Below, piece by piece: positions 1-11,464 of a DNA stretch of 64,000 nt. Both the position numbers and the translations under genes were made by a program. The stretch's first letter is position 1, and each line of letters starts with the position of its first letter. The stretch lies in NCBI GenBank assembly GCA_022059125.1, contig JAEUWY010000006.1, positions 2,170,001-2,234,000 on the forward strand, given 5' to 3'. Origin of the DNA: Corynespora cassiicola. Its lineage: Eukaryota > Ascomycota > Dothideomycetes > Pleosporales > Corynesporascaceae. The notes beneath the pieces are model-generated. The model had not been told where the DNA came from, made no database searches, and worked only from the letters and a program-made list of their open reading frames with translations.

Positions 1-2388
1 CGACTTGAGCTCGTTGGGAAGGAAGAGGCGAATATGTCCGATGGATTCAATGCAGGTTAGAAGCACGGGAATGATTTCCATCTTGCCCTTCTCCCCTGGT
101 CCCGGAGGCCGAACGCCTGGCGGCAGACCATCGCCTGACTGTGGCGCGAAAGTACAGTCACTCGCAACCTGAAGGACAACATCCACGACAAAAGTTTCCA
201 GAGGGGGCACCTGTTCGTTCTTAGTGGTCTTGCGGGGTGCGTAGGCGACCACGGCGCCCCATCCAAAGTCATAGTCCTTGTACTTGATCTTGACCAACCG
301 ACCAGCCTGCATGAACTGTAGGCAGTTACTGGGGTGCATGATCACCTCGCGCATTTCTTTGGTGTTAGTGTCGAGTTGCTGTCTCAATCCGTAGTACTCC
401 TTGACGGTAGTCTCATCAACAATGGTAGTATTCGATTTTTCGTGCTCAAGTTCTTGTAATTCTGCATTCATGTCAGCAAATGTAAACTTGTTTTTTTTCT
501 GACGGAAATACTCACTCTGTTCCAGACTCGAGACACTGGCTGTGTTCTGGAATTGGAAGAAGCATCGCTCCAACATGAACTCCGGAGATATGCCCTCGAC
601 ACGCATCAAGTTGAGGATCATGTTGTATCCTAGATGAAAAGCAGAGTTGAGGTTGTCTTGTTGTCCGCGAACAATCTCCTTGGCAGCTGCAGGCTCCATC
701 TGTTCGCCAATCATCATGATAACAATACCACGGTCATCGAGGCCACGGCGACCTGCACGACCCGACATCTGAATGAATTCGGAGGGCGTGACCCAGCGTG
801 TCGACACGCCGTCAAACTTGCGTACACTTGTGAAAACGACCGTCTTTGCCGGCATGTTGAGACCAATCGAGAATGTCTCGGTCGCAAACAGGACCTTGAT
901 CAACCCCTCTTGGAACAAGATTTCGATGGTCTCCTTGAGGATGGGCAAAAGTCCAGAGTGATGGACACCGATACCTCGTCGGAGAAGAGGAAGGATATGT
1001 TGGATCTGCGGGAGACTACGGTCCTCTTCCGAAAGCATCTCGATAGCGCTGTTGAAGACCTTGGAAACCATGGCTTTTTCCGAATCGTCGTTGAAGGCGA
1101 GTTGGCTCATAGACAGGGCATAATTCTCGCACTCGCGCTTGCTGAAGCTGAATACGATGACGGGGTTGTAGCTCTTGACCATAATCATCTTGACAATCTT
1201 GTAGATGTCTGACTGGTCCTTGTTGCCGCCCTTGTTCGTCTTCTTGTCCTTGCCCTTTCCTTTCCTCTTTGCCAAGGCATCCGCTGGGTCGCTACCGGCC
1301 TTCTCGGCGATGGATGCCATGGCCTTTTGGAAGTTTTCTTCACGAAAGACACCCTTCTCGTCGACCACCAAGTGAATGCCATCGGCACCGGCGGGGAAAA
1401 AGTAGTGCTGCAGCGGGGTGGGACGGAAGTCTGTATACACAACGTGACATGGCTGGTTGTGCGTCTTGGTGATCCACTCAGCAAACTGCATAGCGTTCGG
1501 GATGGTGGCTGACAAAAAGACATAGCGGACTTTGTCTGGCAGCAGGATGATGGTTTCCTCCCAGACGACACCTCGCGACTTGTCGCGCAGATAGTGGACT
1601 TCGTCGAAGACGACCCAGGCGACCTCGCGCATAATCTCCGAGCCCCGGTAAAGCATAGACCGCAGAATCTCGGTGGTCATGACTAAACAGGTAGCGGTCG
1701 GGTTGATGGTGACATCACCGGTCATAAGTCCCACATCGCCAAACTCTGCCAGAAATTCACGGTATTTTTGGTTGCTGAGCGCCTTAATGGGACTCGTGTA
1801 GATGACACGCTGGTTGTTTTTCAGACATTGTGCGACGGCATACTCGGCGACGACGGTTTTTCCCGCGGAGGTGTGGGCGGACACCAGCACACTCTCGTTG
1901 CGCTGAATCGAAGCGATCGAGACTTGCTGGAAGGGATCGAGGGTGAAGGGCCATGTACGCGCAGGCTCTGTTGGCGGCTTGTGCTCAGAAATGGGGACAT
2001 AGTCATAGTCAGGCGGCAGGGCAACTTGGTGGCGCACTTGATGGGAGAGGACTACGGCCTGGCTGTCCTGCTGTGCTTGCAGCCCGGCAGAGCCAGCAAC
2101 CTCTCGCGACTGCTCCGTCTCAAAGTCGTCTGTCACGACGGGCTCAGGCTCGTCGCGCTTCTGGCGCTTGGGGATCTGTTGTCCGTTCTCCATGGCAGTG
2201 TCGGCGGCGGCGGTAGCATCGGTAGCATCGGTAGCGTCGGTGGCAGGCGCAGGCGCCTCGGTCATAGGAGAATCTTCTTCGACGGGAGACTTGACATCGC
2301 CATTGGCCTGGCGCTTCCTGCTCTTCTTGGGGCCGGCATTCTTTGCGCTTTGAGGGCCGTCCTCGAAGACGTCAAAGAGCTCGTCCAT
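1..2388 (-). CDS. MTR4: Exosome-associated DExH RNA helicase Mtr4/Dob1 (3' end off the window)
   Basis: Ski2-like 3'-5' RNA helicase that feeds RNA to the nuclear exosome as part of TRAMP. The frame stays open without an intron for 796 codons from the ATG at 2388 to the window edge; the family is usually about 1,080 residues, so roughly the last quarter (end of the arch and the DSHCT domain) is missing. Visible are an acidic, Ala/Asp-rich low-complexity N-terminus with a basic cluster, the Walker A motif (TSAGKT, about residue 175), the DEVH box at 262-265, SAT near 292, and the helicase C-terminal motif [10 protein letters not shown] near 540. These are followed by the start of the arch with a KOW-like stretch. 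It is divergent from COX8, sharing about 400 bp of upstream DNA. The identity is secure from the motifs and their order. Confidence 0.95.
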   Translation of the reverse strand, partial: MDELFDVFEDGPQSAKNAGPKKSRKRQANGDVKSPVEEDSPMTEAPAPATDATDATDATAAADTAMENGQQIPKRQKRDEPEPVVTDDFETEQSREVAGSAGLQAQQDSQAVVLSHQVRHQVALPPDYDYVPISEHKPPTEPARTWPFTLDPFQQVSIASIQRNESVLVSAHTSAGKTVVAEYAVAQCLKNNQRVIYTSPIKALSNQKYREFLAEFGDVGLMTGDVTINPTATCLVMTTEILRSMLYRGSEIMREVAWVVFDEVHYLRDKSRGVVWEETIILLPDKVRYVFLSATIPNAMQFAEWITKTHNQPCHVVYTDFRPTPLQHYFFPAGADGIHLVVDEKGVFREENFQKAMASIAEKAGSDPADALAKRKGKGKDKKTNKGGNKDQSDIYKIVKMIMVKSYNPVIVFSFSKRECENYALSMSQLAFNDDSEKAMVSKVFNSAIEMLSEEDRSLPQIQHILPLLRRGIGVHHSGLLPILKETIEILFQEGLIKVLFATETFSIGLNMPAKTVVFTSVRKFDGVSTRWVTPSEFIQMSGRAGRRGLDDRGIVIMMIGEQMEPAAAKEIVRGQQDNLNSAFHLGYNMILNLMRVEGISPEFMLERCFFQFQNTASVSSLEQSEYFRQKKNKFTFADMNAELQELEHEKSNTTIVDETTVKEYYGLRQQLDTNTKEMREVIMHPSNCLQFMQAGRLVKIKYKDYDFGWGAVVAYAPRKTTKNEQVPPLETFVVDVVLQVASDCTFAPQSGDGLPPGVRPPGPGEKGKMEIIPVLLTCIESIGHIRLFLPNELKS

Positions 2389-2799
2389 GGCCGCTTGATC
2401 GACTGCAAAGTAGCTAGGCCTGTCAGGTCAGAGTTGGGAGAGTGGAATATGAGAGGGCGGCTCTCGAAGTTAGCGGGATCGCTAGACAGCGACTGCGATA
2501 GCGACTGCGGCCTGCTCTCTGGGCGTGTAGTGGAAGGTGGTGATAGGATAAAAAGAGGTTGTTGCAGTGCTCTCGACAGGCCCAAAAAGTTGCTGGCCTT
2601 GGCAACCGGGATGCACAGACCGCCCGCATCGCACCAATAACAAGTACATGACTAAGCAGGCAAAGCGGCCTTCGCTGCTGGTGGTTCGACGGGCGAGCTT
2701 CCTCCAGACCGTCACCCTCAAACACCCCCTCTCCGCTCTACCACGACGCCAAAGTACGCCCGCTCGCCTCCCAATTAAGCCTGACGCTGACTTCCCAAG
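2389..2799. promoter_or_regulatory. Shared divergent promoter MTR4 / COX8
   Basis: This gene-free stretch separates two start codons pointing away from each other, so it must hold both promoters. I see no clear TATA box or named operator. The part near COX8 is pyrimidine-rich on the + strand. Confidence 0.55.
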
Positions 2800-3153
2800 A
2801 TGCTCTCCCGTGCTGCCTTCCGTGCCACCGCCACCCCGGCCTTCGTCGCCCGTCGCGGCTTCCAGACGACCCGCGCCCAGCTCTCCAGCCCCTACCACTA
2901 CCCCGAGGGTCCCCGCAGCAACTTGCCCTTTGACCCCCTGAAGAAGGGCTTCGCGTTCAAGTTCTGGGGCTACGTCCGTAAGCTTGGCGCCGCCCCAATG
3001 GCTCGGAAAAGGCTGACTGGACTGCTCTATAGTTACCGGATTCTCGCTTCCCTTCCTCCTTGCCGGTGAGCTCTCGCGCGCCCCTCTATGCCTCGTGCGC
3101 AATTTTCTAACTGTAGCTGCATCACAGTCTGGCAAACCAAGAAGAACAAATAG
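2800..3153 (+). CDS. COX8: Cytochrome c oxidase subunit VIII (Cox8)
   Basis: Small nuclear-encoded subunit of respiratory complex IV in the mitochondrial inner membrane. The model has three exons (2800-2977, 3033-3065, 3128-3153) with introns of 55 and 62 bp; spliced it gives 78 residues. The N-terminus is an Arg/Ala/Ser-rich mitochondrial presequence. Then comes the family signature SSPYHYPEGPRSNLPF, a hydrophobic segment made by joining exons 1 and 2 (LTGFSLPFLLA), and the basic end VWQTKKNK. Both introns use GT-AG, and only this splicing restores the transmembrane helix and the conserved tail. Reading through the first intron would give an unrelated end of 89 residues. The protein is of normal length. 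Confidence 0.93.
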
Positions 3154-3489
3154 ATGCAATGTATCACGGTCTGGACCTGGTTTTCGGGCATTGGCATCGG
3201 CAGCGGGCGAGGTGGGAATCTGTAGAATAAGTGGACGTTCCCGCGAACAACTGTACTACACTACGGCTCAGCATCAATTTCATTGGCAGTGTTCATTAGA
3301 TTTCAAGTTGATGCAGATGGCCCATGATCGCGATATGTGCAACCTCGCCATAGATGGGATGATGCAGTTCCTGTGATGACGGCAAAAGCTCGGCTAAGCC
3401 CAATCAAAATTTCGACCACTGGCGACCAACCTAAATGACTTGACACCCGCCCACGAGAGAGCCGCGCTGATTCTCGACTTCCTTGAGCC
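3154..3489. other. Intergenic, COX8 3' end and ELP1 promoter
   Basis: About 340 bp between two genes on the same strand. I see no further gene, repeat or recognisable site. Confidence 0.5.
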
Positions 3490-6400
3490 ATGCGCAACCT
3501 CAGAATCGTTGGGAGGTCGCTGCTGCGATTTTCTGGCGAGGACCCGCTGCCCCTCACTGCCTCCGCCTGGGACGCCGCCTCGAACTCCCTGGTATGCGCT
3601 TTTGGGCCGTCCGAATCACGTGCCGCCATAGAGCTCAAGCGACTGCATCAAGAACGAAATGGTGCAGAGAGGCTCGAGAGCATAGCTTCGTGGGATGCGC
3701 CCTGCCCGCTGCCCTCGCTTACCCATGACTCGATTTTGAGCCTGCACCATTTCTCGGATACTGCAACATCATGCCTGGTCCTGGCCGGTGGGGATATAAT
3801 TTTAGTCAGGGAGAGCCCACTGCCCAACGAAGACTTGGTCGAGATTGTGGGCTCCGTTGACGCTGGAATATCTGCTGCCGCTTGGTCCCCGGATGAGGAA
3901 CTGCTCGCCATCACTACCCAGGCCAATACCTTGCTGCTCATGAGCAGGGACATCGAAAATATCGCAAGCATCACCCTCGCCCCAGAGGATGTCAACGTCT
4001 CGAACCACGTCTCGGTAGGCTGGGGAAAGAAGGAGACTCAGTTCAAGGGTAAGAGAGCGAGGGCGCTGCAGGACCCTACCGTTCCAGAGAGCATCGACGA
4101 GGGTGTTCTGAGCTCATTTGATGACCGTTCAGTCACCATCAGCTGGCGAGGCGATGGCGCATACTTTGCCGTTAGCACCGTCGAAGAAGAGCGCCGGCGG
4201 ATGATTCGAGTGTACTCAAGAGAAGGTCAACTTGACAGCGTGAGCGAACCCGTCGATGGTCTGGAGGGTGCCCTCAGCTGGCGGCCATCTGGTAACCTCA
4301 TTGCCAGTATATGTCGTTCTGCTGATAAGGTCGAGGTCGTTTTCTTTGAAAGAAATGGTCTCAGGCATGGCCAATTTGATCTGCGCTTTACGCCAGAGGA
4401 GATGCAGGCCCTGGCCACGCCTTTGGCCTTGAAGTGGAACAGCGATTCAAGCGTCCTTGCAGTATCGTGTCCTGACAAGGTGCAGCTGTGGACTATGAGC
4501 AACTATCACTACTACCTCAAGCAAGAGCTAGTTTTCCCGGACAAAGCAGCCCAGACAGTCCAGTGCACGTGGCATTCAGAACGCCCACTATCGGTGGCGC
4601 TCTCAACACCAGGTATGCCAACTCACCTGAAGTTACTTTGCTTGCGCTAACCTATTCTTAGATGCATTGCAAATTTTAGAGTATACTTCTTCGGCTGCTC
4701 ATGGCTCAGTTGCGCCACCAAACGATTTTGGTGTTGTAGCGTCGATAGACGGATGTAAGAATTGAAACCCACTTGCAAGCCATGCACTAACTCTTACAGT
4801 AACTCTAAAACTCACGCCCTTGAGAATTGCAAATGTACCACCTCCCATGTCACTACAGCAATTGGGTCTGCAGCACAAGGCTGTGGATGTGGCTGTTTCC
4901 ATGTCCGGCACGCATCTCGCTGTGTTGGCGGATGCAGAAGTGGCAGTCTACTCTCTAGACATGAAAAGGAGGCCTGTACCTCTTCCAAGTCTGCTCTGGC
5001 GTGTGGAAACACCATCTGGCCATTGTACCCGCCAAGTTGCTTTTGTCGGCGATGAGGATGTCTATGTTCTGAGCGACAGCTGGGAGGATGAAGAGACTTA
5101 CTTGTGGAATAGCAAGGATGGCAAAATCCACTTCCAAGCTCCTGTCCTAGAGACGGAAAGTGTTTCCTCGCTGATTTCAAGCGTGGATTACCAAAAGCTC
5201 TACCTTGAATTCCAAAGCGGGGCACTGCAGGAAGTCAAGACGACCGAGTCTCTGTCCGATTCGTTCTTGCAGACGGCACCGGTGCAGAAGCTACCTTCTT
5301 TTGCTCCCGAAGTGCGGGTGATTACTATGGATGATGAGGTACGAGTCTAAAAGCAACATCAATACCAGATTAGCTGACCTTCATAGCATCTTGTCTTCGG
5401 TCTCGCCAAAAGTGGTGCTCTTTACGCGAATGAGAGGATACTTGTCCGCAACTGCACGTCCTTTGTGGTGACTCCGTCCCATTTGATCTTCACGACAACA
5501 CAGCACCTCCTCAAATTTGTTCATTTGACAGATGCAAACGGTGAGAGGTGGTTTTCTCTTTTCTAAACCCACTACTAACGAGATTCAGAGCTCGAAGTGC
5601 CACTGGATGAACCCCAAAAGGACGAGCGATGCCGGAGTATCGAGCGTGGAGCCAAGATTGTGACGGTCATGCCAACTACATATTCTGTTGTACTTCAGAT
5701 GCCACGTGGAAACTTGGAAACAATCTACCCACGCGCTCTGGTACTTGCAGCTATTAGACGGAGTATCGAGGCAGAACAATATGGTCAGGCCTTTATGACC
5801 TGTCGCAACCAGCGTGTGGATATGAATATTCTCCATGATCATGATCCAGAGCGCTTCCTGGCCAATATTGTAAAGATTGTTGAGCAGATCAAAAGGGTCG
5901 AACACATTGATCTGTTCCTGTCTCAGTTGCGGTAAGCTTTTGGAGATTAATGTATGCTATATCAGCGACTGACATACAATAGCAATGAGAATGTCTCGGA
6001 AACGATGTACAAGGAGACGCTCAAAGCCAAGGACCTCAGCACCAAGACTAAGCTGTCGCAAGAGCAGGTCGAGAACAAGGTTAACCGTATCTGCGACGCA
6101 TTTTTGACTATTCTTGAGCAACCGCAGTACAAACAAGATCATCTGCAAAACATAATCACATCGCATGTGTGCAAGGTACCAGCCGATTTAGAGTCGGGAC
6201 TTGAGATGATAGGCCGCCTCCAATGTAAGGTCCGAGGGAAATTATTTTGAAATATCTCTAATAATTTGATAGCATCTGAGGATCCCCTTACGGAGAAGGC
6301 AGCGGAGCACATATGCTTCCTCGCCGATGTTAACCAGCTTTACGATACTGCGCTCGGCATCTACAACCTGGAGCTTGCACTCTTGATAGCGCAACAGTCT

Positions 6401-7748
6401 CAAAAGGTACAAGTCTGTCGTTCGATACCATAATTTCTTCTAATATTTCTAATAGGATCCTCGCGAGTATCTACCTCATCTCCAGTCTCTCCACGACTTG
6501 CCAGATCTTCGTTGCAAATTCAAAATCGACGATCAACTCGGACGCCGCACCAAAGCACTCAACCATCTGAAGGACCTCCAGGTCTTTGACGAAGTTCAAG
6601 ACTACGTTGTGAAGCACACACTCTACCCGGAAGCATTGAAAATGTATCAATACGACTCCACTCACCTCAAAGAAATCATGCGGGTCTATGCCGATTACCT
6701 GAGCAGCACCAACAACCACAAAGACGCTGCTCTCGCCTACGAATATCTCAACGACCACGCCTCCGCCTGGCCCAGCTACCGCTCTGCCAATCTTTGGCGT
6801 GAGGCCCTTTCATCAGCAACCCTTGCTGGCGTCTCCGACTCGCACCTTGAATCTCTCGCCACGTCCCTCGCCGAATCTCTTGCTGAATCGAAGGACTACC
6901 TCTCCGCCTCCACTATACATCTCGACCACCTGTCCGATCTTCCCGCTGCTGCCAAACTTCTTTGCAAAGGATGCTACTTTGCCGAAGCTGTGCGCCTCGT
7001 GACCCTACGCCGCCATCCCGAATACATAACCTCCATCATCGACCCGGGGCTTGTCGACCGCAGTGCAGACATGACAGAGTTCCTCGCAGACATGAAAACT
7101 CAACTCGCAGCCCAGGTGCCGCGTCTGCTCGAGTTGCGTGTCAAAAAGGCTACCGATCCCCTTGCCTTTTACGAGGGTCTCGACGAGACGGCGGGTGCGA
7201 ATATCCCAGACAACATTTCCCTGGCACCTACCGATACTACATCCGGAGGTACGTTCATGACGAGGTATACTCAGCGCTCTGGCACCGTGAATACGCAGAC
7301 CACGCGCCGCACGTCGAAGAACAAGAGGCGCGAGGAGCGGAAGCGTGCGAGGGGAAAGAAGGGCACCGTGTATGAGGAAGAGTACCTTGCGAATTCCATC
7401 GAGCGGCTCATCGAACGGATCAATGGGATGCAAGATGAAATTCAAAGACTAGTGGAAGGCTTGTTCAAGCGCGGAATGAGGGAGCGCGCCGAAGCTGTGG
7501 GTGCGGCGCACAACGACGTTGTGGATAAGTGTAGAGAGGCGGTCAGAGAGATGTATCCTGAGCAGAAGAAGGCTGAAGGGGAGGCTGGTGCTGCGGCCGC
7601 TGGTGCTGCGGTGAATGGAGTGCTGGAGGCTGAAGCGTTGAGGCCGAGCGGCGGGGATGCGACGCTTTGGGCGAGCATTGAAGAGGTGGGAAAGAGGAAA
7701 GAGGCACCAATGGTTAAGGCGGTGGAGAGGCTGAGTCTGCTTGGATAA
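3490..7748 (+). CDS. ELP1: Elongator complex subunit 1 (Elp1/IKI3)
   Basis: Scaffold subunit of Elongator, which modifies wobble uridines of tRNAs in the cytoplasm. Eight exons: 3490-4612, 4662-4754, 4800-5338, 5387-5540, 5589-5931, 5983-6224, 6273-6406 and 6456-7748, joined by seven introns of 45-51 bp. The spliced product has 1,306 residues, the usual size for the family. The N-terminal half is beta-propeller-like with WD-type blades (for example AAWSPDEELLAITT and VSWGKKETQFKGK-like segments). The C-terminal half is helical (TPR-like). Near the end is a strongly basic patch (RRTSKNKRREERKRARGKKG), which in Elp1 proteins contributes to tRNA binding and nuclear localisation. All intron phases agree. 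Identity is confident from length, architecture and conserved segments. Confidence 0.93.
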
Positions 7749-8618
7749 AGGGCCGAAGCGTGTTACCAGGAAGAGAGCAGGGTTTCTGGTAATCTGGTAG
7801 AGTGGATTGCTTAGATCTAGACGTAGGTGTTCTTGCATGAATGGTTATGGGTGTCAATGCTCCTTGCTTACGGAGGGACATAAGACGTGAACGTGTCGTA
7901 GAGAGGCACATCACTTATGCAGGGCTTGGCAAGGTTTTAAGACGACCTATCAATTACATTGATGTCCAGCTACAGCCGGCGATATATTTGCCTACATACC
8001 GATCGGCATAGAAATTTGGGCGCGCCGACCATGGATTTGGCATTTTGGATATCTCGTCTTAGCCGCACATGGCGCATCGGCGCGAGGCGCTAAATTACCA
8101 GGTAAGCATGCCGAAGCCTCAGCTGAGGAGCCGAAATGTTCAGCTCTACGCACGTTACCTGCTCCGACTCCGGGTATGCATCTCATCATCCCAACCACTT
8201 CACTGGATAAAGAGACTAGTTGTGCTTAAGATGAGTCTAGCGTACCATGCGCGACTGAACCATAGCCCCTGGTTTGCAGTTTTCTCTCCGTCGAATATGT
8301 CTGGCAGTGCTTAGCTCCGCCACCACGGCTTGTATTTTGTGGCGTCAATGAACTGCGAACTGCGAACTGCGAACTGCGAAATGTGGACGTTGCTCACATC
8401 AACAAGAAAAATAGAGTAGCCTCGCTGGGGCTGGTCATCCCAATCGAGTGCAATTAACTCTACCAAATTTGAGGAGAAACTTGTATATCTAGTGGTTGGC
8501 CCTCAGTGGCATTCTAGGTTATCGGATTCTAACAAACGGACATCATAACGTATCGAAGAAATCCTATCACAGGAATTCATCAGCATCAATTACGACGAGC
8601 TGCCTGAACACTCCAAGA
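7749..8618. other. Intergenic, start of an accessory island
   Basis: About 870 bp, more AT-rich than the ELP1 coding region. Apart from a small tandem heptamer repeat I see no gene or RNA here. Short open frames on both strands have no recognisable protein character. Confidence 0.45.
8350..8377 (+). repeat. Tandem heptamer GAACTGC, four copies
   Basis: Four exact head-to-tail copies of GAACTGC in non-coding DNA. The function is unknown and it is probably a microsatellite. Confidence 0.85.
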
Positions 8619-9650
8619 ATGAATCTGTTCTACATACTCCTATATATTTTCCCAATTGCTACGTTAGCTAGACCGAATTGGATGAGTTCAATATTTAAGC
8701 CAAGACCTGCACCAAAACCTCCAGTACATGTAGAACCTCCACCGGGAGGAAAACCCGTCGCTAAACCCGACTTCAACAACCCAAAACCGCCAGAAGTTCC
8801 TGCACAACCGGCGGCCACGGTCCAACCGGAAGTAGTCAACGCAAATGTCAACCAATATCAATATCGCCTCAGTAAAGCTATCGATACAGCATCCGATCTT
8901 GCAGACCTCATGAGTATTGCGACAGATTTGGCGAACGCCATTTTGGCGACCACAACAACCTCGGATGACTCGGCTGCGAGCACGATCACCGGTACGACTA
9001 TGAAATAAACAAAATTTATGCACATATATCTGACTGACCCTAGGTGGGCCTATGATCACAGACTTGGCCAGCTTTGGTCCCTGCAATTCGTACGCCCAAC
9101 GACTTACATCCTGTGCGTCCGCAACCTCGGGCTGGTATGACTTGGATCTGGATTCACAAGCTTCTTGCGCATGCTACGCTACTGTAACTACATCCTGCAG
9201 TGCGACCACGACTTTCGACGGCAGCTTCGATGCTATTGCCTCCCAGTGCGAAGATTTCTTCTCCAGCCAGGGATATGATGACATTTACACACTGATGTAC
9301 GATTACTATGTCCCGGGTTCCGACTTTTGCTCTTACGTGAATGATGATTTGGTATACTCGGCATATGATGGGGCGACAGGAACAGTCACTGTGACGGGGA
9401 CGAGTGTGGCAGGGTTGCAAGCGACGTTGGGTAAGGCTACTGTTGAAGGGTGCACACCATCACCAACAGCTCCAGTACAGAGTTCAACAACCGGAAACGC
9501 AGGGAGTATTCCATCTCCAGTTAATTTTATGCAATTTCCGCGTTTCTCGTCGGAACATGGCGTGTTTGTAAGTTGTTGGTGCGAGCGTTGCCTGAGTATG
9601 CTAACGAAGACTAGGTTGTTTTCTTAACTACACTTTTCTCTATTGTCTAG
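8619..9650 (+). CDS. Cys-rich secreted protein, probably GPI-anchored
   Basis: I do not recognise a named family. Three exons (8619-8991, 9044-9567, 9615-9650; introns 52 and 47 bp) give 310 residues. The N-terminus is a clear signal peptide (MNLFYILLYIFPIATLA). It is followed by a Pro/Lys-rich spacer (PRPAPKPPVHVEPPPGGKP) and then a compact domain with about eight Cys in pairs such as SCAC. A Ser/Thr/Pro-rich tail follows, and the last exon adds a hydrophobic end (VFVVFLTTLFSIV) typical of a GPI-attachment signal. Without the last exon the protein would end in a different, non-hydrophobic sequence. An upstream in-frame start at 8496 would bury the signal peptide, so I chose 8619. A cell-wall or host-interface role is only an inference. 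Confidence 0.7.
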
Positions 9651-10133
9651 ATGTTGTACGTTGTAAGAAATGAAGATATATGCAGTGTTTCTATGCTACT
9701 AGATTGTTAACTAGCTGCATTCGTAATCCCGACTCCGAGCTTAGCATTGACATCAGGCTATACTTTTCATTGAAAGAGACAACCTTTAGTGTCGGCATTG
9801 GATTTGGCTTATATCGCCTAGCTTCTTTGCACTATATAAACCTAGAGCTTACATATGGGGTTTTTCCCTTGAAACATTACTTCTCAAAGTCGTAATACAC
9901 TTAGCGCTTAGTAAGCCCAAGCAAACACTGCCGTGCAGCCTAATAGCGTGAGACAGAAAACAGCATTGTTCAAGTCACACTTACCTAGGTAGGTACCTAG
10001 GTAGGTATTACGCGCTTGTCACGTGGTTGCCAAGAAATTGAACTACGCCGCAGCCTTTATCTGGCTCTCCTTAACATATGGGTCATCGCTCGACAATTCT
10101 CTGGCCTGATTCAATGCCCCTAATTTTCACGCC
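9651..10133. other. Intergenic
   Basis: About 480 bp, AT-rich, with one CCTAGGTAGGT palindromic repeat. I see no gene. Confidence 0.45.
9982..10007. repeat. Palindromic CCTAGGTAGGTACCTAGG repeat
   Basis: TACCTAGGTAGG followed at once by TACCTAGGTAGG. The unit contains nested palindromes (CCTAGG, GGTACC). Closely similar strings recur in other intergenic regions of this window (27049-27075, and shorter forms near 32590, 49125 and 56365). Confidence 0.7.
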
Positions 10134-10991
10134 TTGCCAGCAACGGAATTTCACCCCACTGCTCGCATGGGTTCCTTCAATTGGCTTCCACGCTTCGGTA
10201 GCTATTCATCATCGATCAACAGAAGAAGCCTCCACCCAATTTTCAAATGGCATACTTCTCCAAGAGCTACTACCCGACCACTTCTTCAGTATCCACCCTA
10301 TTCGCGCTCACAATCTTGGGAATTCGATGAGCCATCGCCAGAAAGTATCATACGTCACAACCTCACGATCCTGCCCATTGACAAGTGGGGATGGGTCATC
10401 TATCGCTGTACCTGCGCTGACGACAAAGCCTGGGCCCGATTTCGCGATATCATTGAGACCCAAACACGCAAGGTAATAGCGGAGTCAGATGCGCCGGAAA
10501 TTGCTGATAGTCTAGAATGGACTTGGGTTGAAGATCCAGCGACCCTGGACGGGATCTCGACTCCCGCGCTGAGGGAACAGTTTCGTACATGAGCTGCGGA
10601 TGATGTCGCACGACAGAAACTGGAGAAATACGTTCATGGTGCAATTCCACGCTTCAGCTATTTCATCAAGATCGACGAGGAAGTGATGCAGAGTTTGGAT
10701 GAGTTCCTGGATTCAGAAAACGCACCGTATGACACAGGCTTCGTCAAGATAGTGAACGCCGACTGGATTTCTGAAGAGGAGTTCTACGCAGAGGACTATG
10801 CTAAAGGGTTGTACGACGAGGAGTGGCGGCCAGACAATTATGATGATATTGAGGGCTGCACTGACAAAGATGTTGGCTGGATGCGCATGCGACCTACCAT
10901 GATCGATACTTACTTTTACGAGATGCTGGACGGTGACAGCATGAATTGGGGCTTATACTACTATCGTCCGCCCGAGATTGCCAGGTTGTAA
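10134..10991 (+). pseudogene. Conserved fungal protein of unknown function, interrupted by one in-frame UGA
   Basis: One frame runs from 10134 to the stop at 10989-10991 and is broken only by a TGA at 10590-10592. On both sides the sequence looks like one protein: an N-terminal half with SIIRHNLTILPIDKWGWVIY and an acidic, Asp/Glu/Tyr-rich C-terminal half with WMRMRPTMIDTYFYEMLDGD. From memory this is a common lineage-expanded family of Pezizomycotina without a known role. The UGA falls where a Trp (TGG) would fit well. A start at 10167 (MGSFNW) is also possible. It may be a recent pseudogene, a truncated protein of 152 residues, or read through. Splicing out the stop would need an intron of about 33 bp, which is too short. 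Confidence 0.55.
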
Positions 10992-11464
10992 GCTTTGGGG
11001 TAAACAGACTGAAGTTTCATGGAAGTCAAAGGTTTCGGTGAGGTTGGAATATGTGATGGGATTGCTCTACCGAATCACTATCCAGAATCAATGATGAAGC
11101 ACAAGGGGGAACGGTTGGGGGAGGGGGAGATCAAAAGCACAAGTAGACACACAAGGTTCCAAATCACTACATTTGTTCTCGATGCTCATTCAGGATTCAA
11201 ACGTAATTTAAGATGCACAAGATAGTTGGCAACCTTGGATCTTCGTGAAACCCAGTCGCCGAGATCTCAAGCTGGATCAGGCGGCCACACAGTACGCATA
11301 ATTGGGCCAAAGACTGGCACAATTATCACCAACTGGCCAACGATTAGCCGGGTTTCGTAATGCTCGCATCCAGAGCTTGAAAACTCACGAGCGGGGTTCC
11401 AGGCGTAGAACTGGTCAAATGTGATGCCGTGATCATTTGCGATTACAGCATCATAGTATGTAGT
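10992..11464. other. Intergenic between two broken genes
   Basis: About 470 bp between the 3' ends of two genes facing each other. I see nothing recognisable in it. Confidence 0.4.

Noticed and set aside
634..2640. Long open frames on the + strand opposite MTR4
   Set aside because: They lie antisense to an unbroken Mtr4 frame with full helicase motifs, and their composition mirrors it.
8496..8618. Earlier in-frame ATG for the Cys-rich secreted protein
   Set aside because: It would place 41 polar residues before a clear signal peptide.
10078..10476. Open frame overlapping the broken conserved gene in another frame
   Set aside because: No protein-like character; the 10134 frame continues on both sides of its UGA with coherent sequence.
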